A DNA stretch of 64,000 nt, taken from positions 123,791 through 187,790 of the forward strand of contig JAKMXF010000303.1 of NCBI GenBank assembly GCA_024704765.1. Reading direction: 5' to 3'. Origin of the DNA: Oopsacas minuta (lineage: Eukaryota > Porifera > Hexactinellida > Lyssacinosida > Leucopsacidae). Position numbers and translations under genes: made by a program. This document shows positions 59,716-64,000 of the stretch, piece after piece. Position 1 is the first letter of the stretch; every line of letters begins with the position of its first letter. The notes under the pieces were generated by a model. That model was not told the DNA's origin, did not search any database, and saw only the letters and a list, made by a program, of their open reading frames with translations.

Positions 59716-62700
59716 ATGTGTACTTTTATACGTCGCATGAGGATATCTCATCTCAATACAGCTAGATGGTTATCCACATCTCGTACTAATAACATGAAGG
59801 TATCAGTATTGGGAGCAGCTGGAGGGATCGGACAGCCTCTATCCCTCCTCTTAAAGCAGTCTCCTCTCATCTCTCATCTAGCTCTGTACGATATCGTTAA
59901 TACTCCAGGAGTAGCAGCTGATCTCTCACATATCAACACCTCTACAATTGTATGTCATACAATCGTTTCTTAATTTTCTTATACAGTTTAAGGACAAAAG
60001 TATTCGACCATTTCCGAATTGCAAATATTTCGTTATATTCTTCTTCGCCCATGTAACTATAAGATATTCTTATACTTCGATATCCGTCAATCTACATAAA
60101 TGAGTCTTATTCACGCTTATTCTCTGCTTTATAACTAATAGTTATTTTATACGTCAGAGTGATTAGGTTTTAGTTTGATATACTTAGTATTGAATACTGT
60201 AAGTGGTCGAATACTTTGTCCTTTAATTGTATATTTATTATCTTGTTTGTTTATTTTATTCAAAATATTTCTATCGACGACATCTGCTGTAATTTCATAT
60301 TTCTGAAAGTAAAACTTTTCTTTGTCAGTAAGATAATATGACAGTGTTTACTGTGTATTAGAATTCCAGAAAGGGCCACATTTTTTCTGACAAACTAACC
60401 TCTCCCGTTCCTATAGGTTTACTGAAAGCAGTATCTCGTAATTATTTGGTTCTGATTCATCCAAGTTAATTTTAACATACCGTACATACTACCCTTTCAA
60501 TACTAAGAGCCATATAGCATTAAGATCCGTGTTTATTCACTATAAACTTAGTTAAATTTGTAGAATAAATGAGAGAATATTGATATAATGCATAAAGATA
60601 AACTGATAAAGTAATAGCTGTGAAAATAGGTAACTCTGAATTATTGATTTGTGTATCTAAATGACAGGACGAACTTCTCTTATTTGAGCTACCAAATTAG
60701 CGAATGATTCTTCTCCAAACATATCCCTCCATTCGTCCTCTACCTGCTCACCTTCAATATCTTGCTCCCTAACAAGTTGATTCTTACTGTTAAACCTGAA
60801 ATCGTATTTCATCAGTCTCTTCCTCTTATCTCTTCCTATGCTGTGAATTTGATGCATCTTATATTTGCATATCTGTCTTAATACTCTCTTCCACTCCAGG
60901 ACTATACCCCTAGACCAACCTAAGTGTTTCATCAGAAAGTTAGTCTCTACCAGATCCTCTGCCCATAGATACAGGAACCGTACGATCTCGCTAAGGGGCT
61001 GTCTCACCTGAGAGAATAGAGAATGTTGTCTAATTGAAGCTGTGTTCCTGCATTTCTTCAGAGGACAACGCCAAGTAACTCCTTCTAACATTTGTAGTTT
61101 AATCCTCTGGTTCATTACTGATCCACATTTGCAATACATTCCTATAGGCAAGAGACCATTCTCTCTTAGCCAATTGATTGTATTCTCTTCTGAGTTGATT
61201 ATTGATTTCATCATGGTTCCTAGTCTCAGATTTGAGAGGTTGGGGAATGTACGGGGATAGTTTACACGTTTGAAACTCCTGGTATCAGGTATTCGCATCG
61301 GTTTTTTTACTCGATTTTTCATTCAATATCTAAACATAATATATATTATAATACCTATAGTCAAATTCCCGTTATATCTAACAATATCGAAGTCTGAAAT
61401 TGTATGAATATGGTCCCAAACCGTCAAAGTAACACATTTCATTGGTTATATCCAAGTATTTATCGCGGTTCCTTGAGCTTCGATATAACGGCAGTTGAGT
61501 GCATAGTAAATGATAATACTTCATTGTGTAAATTGTTACTAATAATATAATAATACTCATATTATTAGGTAACTTCACACACAGAGAGTCCAGAACTTTA
61601 TCATTGTCTCAAAGATGCAGATTTAGTAGTTATCCCAGCTGGGGTACCCAGGAAACCAGGGATGACAAGAGACGATTTATTCACTACTAATGCGTCCATA
61701 GTCAAGCATCTAGCTACTGGCTGTGCTGAGCATTGTCCGAATGCCTTCATTTGTATAATAGCTAACCCTGTCAATTCTACTGGTAAGGGAATAAACATTA
61801 TGGTTTGTTTTTAAATTTCATTGAATTTTGTTATTTCTATTGTTTCTTTCATTGTATAATAGAAATATCCCAATTATCAAATTCTACTATTTCCAGTGAT
61901 AATATTATATCTCTATGTTTTCACATATAATGTACTCTTCGTGTCTCTTGTTCACCTTCCCTTTGTATAATATTCATTATTTTATGTGTATATTGCTCAT
62001 AGTGCCAATAACCGCAGAGGTTTTTAAAGACAATGGTGTGTATAATCCCAAAAAGATATTTGGAGTAACAACTCTAGATATAGTGAGAGCTAACACATTT
62101 GTAGCTGTGTCTAAAGACTTAGATGTTAATCAGGTGTCTATACCTGTTGTCGGAGGACATGCAGGTGTTACCATCCTTCCTCTCCTTTCTCAAGCCAAAC
62201 CAACGGTTAGTTTGTTTATTCTGATTATTTATTTTATAATAATGTTAATATTTAGAAAGATATTTATCTCATGCCTGTAAGCTGCAACCAAACAATTAAT
62301 ATTTGTTATTTTTCAAGGTTAACTTCTCTAACGAAGAGCTGACTACACTAACTACCAGGATTCAGAATGCAGGTACTGAAGTAGTAGAGGCTAAAGCTGG
62401 TCAGGGATCTGCTACTCTATCTATGGCTTATGCTGGAGCAAGGTTAGAGTTCCCAGCACTTCTTTCAGTACTTTTACCTCACTCAAATGCAGTCTAGTTT
62501 TATCAAATCACTTTGTGTAATTAAAAGGATTTCGTCAGTTGATACTTGGAAATTTTGGCCCATGTTATGTTTACCATATAGTGGACGCCGGATATAAGAA
62601 CCCCCTTGGGAGTAGCAATACATGTTCTTATAACCGTCATAATATATACCGGAATATGTTCCGGCATTCTTATAACAGGGATCCACTGTATTATGAGAAA

Positions 62701-63206
62701 TTAACGGGATTTACTCCAAACATCGTTAATTCTTTGACCGTAATTTTCAAGCCTTTTCTAACTAATTCAAGGTTGAATAATTAATAATTATTTTCCATCT
62801 CAATAAGTTAGATACCTTATCAGAAACGATTTAAATGTGAGCATTTAATTCCACGAATAAATGAATGACTTATAAGTTATAATTCACAAATTCAGACACA
62901 TTTGATATATCCTGACTAACGTTGAGGGACACTATATTATATTTGTATCTTTCCATAAGGTTCGTATTCTCTCTGCTACGAGCTGCTCAAGGAGAGAGAG
63001 GTATCTCTGAATGTGCGTTTGTAGAGTCTACTGTAGTACCAGAGTTACCGTATTTCTCTACTCCCCTACTTTTGGGGAAAGAGGGAATTGCTCAAAACTT
63101 TGGATTAGGAAAACTCTCTGACTTTGAGAAGAAGGGACTTGAAGCTTTGATTCCTGAATTATCAAAGAATATTGAGAAGGGTATCCGCTTCAATAAGTTT
63201 GAGTAG
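59716..63206 (+). CDS. MDH2: mitochondrial malate dehydrogenase
   Basis: Five exons: 59716-59949, 61569-61782, 62003-62205, 62318-62442, 62960-63206. All junctions are GT-AG and phases agree, giving 340 residues (family ~338). Residues 1-26 are rich in Arg, Ser and Thr without acidic residues, a mitochondrial presequence. The NAD-binding loop GAAGGIGQP is at 33-41. The active-site region [22 protein letters not shown], and the catalytic His in GGHAG are all present. The C-terminal segment ends [20 protein letters not shown] and a final helix. It catalyses malate/oxaloacetate interconversion in the TCA cycle and the malate-aspartate shuttle. Intron 1 (1.6 kb) carries two MITEs and an antisense transposase-like ORF. 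Intron 4 carries another MITE. Confidence 0.95.
59988..60226. mobile_element. 239-bp MITE in MDH2 intron 1
   Basis: The left end TTAAGGACAAAAGTATTCGA and the right end, in reverse complement TTAAAGGACAAAGTATTCGA, then CCA, form inverted repeats. It starts 38 bases after the exon 1 donor. The ends resemble those of the element at 4824-5071 (CAAAAGTATT). Confidence 0.85.
60657..61322 (-). CDS. Merlin/IS1016 (ISXO2-like) transposase N-terminal region, intact ORF without catalytic domain
   Basis: 221 residues, antisense in MDH2 intron 1. A zinc-ribbon-like segment has C64-K-C66 and CP...C at C86/C91, with WRCP and then [29 protein letters not shown]. This order (paired cysteines, WRC, S-(I/V)-R-x-x-S-x-F, L-x-E-I-x-x-x-x-Y-x-W-A) is the N-terminal DNA-binding part of Merlin/IS1595-type transposases. 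A helix-turn-helix-like stretch follows ([20 protein letters not shown]). The DDE catalytic domain expected next is missing, replaced by a short basic then acidic tail ending at TAA. No inverted ends were found. The frame is undamaged, which could mean a recent truncation or a captured DNA-binding protein. A minus-strand AATAAA lies about 120 bases past the stop (60532-60537). Family call moderate; expression unknown. Confidence 0.65.
   Translation of the reverse strand: MKNRVKKPMRIPDTRSFKRVNYPRTFPNLSNLRLGTMMKSIINSEENTINWLRENGLLPIGMYCKCGSVMNQRIKLQMLEGVTWRCPLKKCRNTASIRQHSLFSQVRQPLSEIVRFLYLWAEDLVETNFLMKHLGWSRGIVLEWKRVLRQICKYKMHQIHSIGRDKRKRLMKYDFRFNSKNQLVREQDIEGEQVEDEWRDMFGEESFANLVAQIREVRPVI
61368..61502. 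mobile_element. MITE in MDH2 intron 1, same family as 18969-19143
   Basis: The left end TAGTCAAATTCCCGTTATAT and the right end, in reverse complement CACTCAACTGCCGTTATATC, are degraded inverted repeats. The interior shares ATATGGTCCCAAAC, TCAAAGTAACA and TTCCTTGAGCTTCGATATAA with the BLTP3 intron copy. Confidence 0.8.
62579..62688. mobile_element. 110-bp (C/T)AGTGG-ended MITE in MDH2 intron 4
   Basis: The left end TAGTGGACGCCGGATATAAG and the right end, in reverse complement CAGTGGATCCCTGTTATAAG, are inverted repeats. TA lies on both sides. The inside has further palindromes (TTCTTATAACCG; CCGGAATATGTTCCGG). Confidence 0.8.
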
Positions 63207-63710
63207 ACAATACATAGCCTCAGTGGATTTATTTCCTTAGAAGTATACATATTTATTGATTATTACGATAACTATTATTAGGTAGGAAATTTATATTATG
63301 AATCCATAGATTGTAATAATCATATTCTCTTATTACATAGCATAGTTCATACATATTATACCATTCTCCCGTTTATGACTTGGTTTTTGCCAAAATTGGG
63401 AATTTTGTGTATCCGTATGGCGTAGGCTATGCTGTATCCTATTCAATCCTTCATCTGGCTAATTATGGCAAGAAAGTTGCACACGAGCGCTTCATTATGT
63501 TAATTACATTTGTTCTCGTGAACCTAAAGTTTTACTACGACACTGTAAATGGCATTTTTTATTGGTAATCTTTGTTTTCATGATTGTTATTCATTTGCAT
63601 TTTTTGTATCCTGGAAAATCAATATTTTCTAAATTATCGTAAGTTTTGTAATATGCTTGGGTATACAATAAATAAATAATAATGATATTATATGACATCA
63701 AACCTTAGAT
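63207..63710. other. 3' flank of MDH2 and intergenic DNA
   Basis: No gene is supported. AT-rich sequence that should include the MDH2 3' UTR. AATAAATAAATAATAATG lies near 63668-63685. Confidence 0.4.
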
Positions 63711-64000
63711 CAGGGGTGCCCAACTTGATTTAATTGCGGGCCACATTGGCTTCCTCAATAGTTTGGTGGGCCACATGGACCAATTTATAATTTTCAGATT
63801 TATTTAGAGAAAATTTGTTGGAATATCCAAGTGGAAATGCTACAGAAAGGGAACACACATATGAAATATTGGCAGACTACAGAAAATGATCAAAAATACT
63901 AACTAATAAGAAACCCGAATACTCATTTTACCACCGCTAATACGAGTACAGACAATGATTTACTACTTTGACATGGATGACGATTGATGACGCATATGTC
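63711..64000. mobile_element. left end of a hAT-type element, cut by the window edge
   Basis: The sequence CAGGGGTGCCCAACTTG, followed by GCGGGCCACAT and later GTGGGCCACATGG, is the characteristic end of hAT (Charlie-like) elements. No partner end is found in the remaining 290 bases, so the element continues beyond the window. The left flanking octamer would be CCTTAGAT. Confidence 0.7.

Noticed and set aside
63380-63568. 62-residue frame after MDH2
   Set aside because: No similarity, no conserved context, AT-rich; probably 3' flank.

Overview
The window is AT-rich nuclear DNA of an animal. The evidence is a set of conserved eukaryotic proteins, several with metazoan-type architecture (a CSRP-like double LIM protein, LITAF-domain proteins, a BLTP3/UHRF1BP1-type lipid-transfer protein, MED25 with a VWA domain, RAB21), spliceosomal GT-AG introns that restore reading frames exactly, and a heavy load of small non-autonomous DNA transposons. 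I cannot name the species. An invertebrate, possibly an early-branching one, fits best, but that is inference.

Layout. The first 6.8 kb is repeat-rich and gene-poor apart from a possible 3' terminal exon at positions 1-120. Two LITAF-domain paralogs follow on the + strand (6818-7201 and 11781-12149), about 4.6 kb apart, with a large near-perfect hairpin between them. A 10-exon BLTP3 gene (14760-23930, minus, 1439 aa in my model) carries an intronless CSRP-like LIM gene on the opposite strand inside intron 4. RAD50 (26571-30473, minus) is a single 1300-codon exon with a hAT-type element just upstream of its start. MED25 (33285-45979, minus, 16 exons, 992 aa in my model) holds DENR on the opposite strand inside intron 2. 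Then come intronless EIF2S1 and RAB21 (both minus), a dense repeat island at 53.7-57.7 kb ending in an 800-bp foldback, intronless SRP54 (+), and a five-exon mitochondrial malate dehydrogenase (+). Intron 1 of the last gene contains, on the opposite strand, an intact ORF resembling the N-terminal half of a Merlin/IS1016-type transposase.

The genes are unrelated housekeeping functions: membrane lipid transfer and traffic (BLTP3, RAB21, LITAF), DNA repair (RAD50), transcription (MED25), translation and protein targeting (EIF2S1, DENR, SRP54), and metabolism (MDH2). There is no operon or obvious functional cluster. The unusual aspects are the gene-in-intron pattern on opposite strands, the split between completely intronless and multi-exon genes, and many short palindromic elements whose ends start with CAGT and are mostly flanked by TA. 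I see no convincing tRNA, rRNA or CRISPR array. No wholly new molecular system can be claimed. The best leads are the two long inverted-repeat structures, the transposase-derived ORF, and an element-filled intron with an apparent GC-AG boundary. All exon boundaries were derived by eye from splice signals, phase and similarity to known families.
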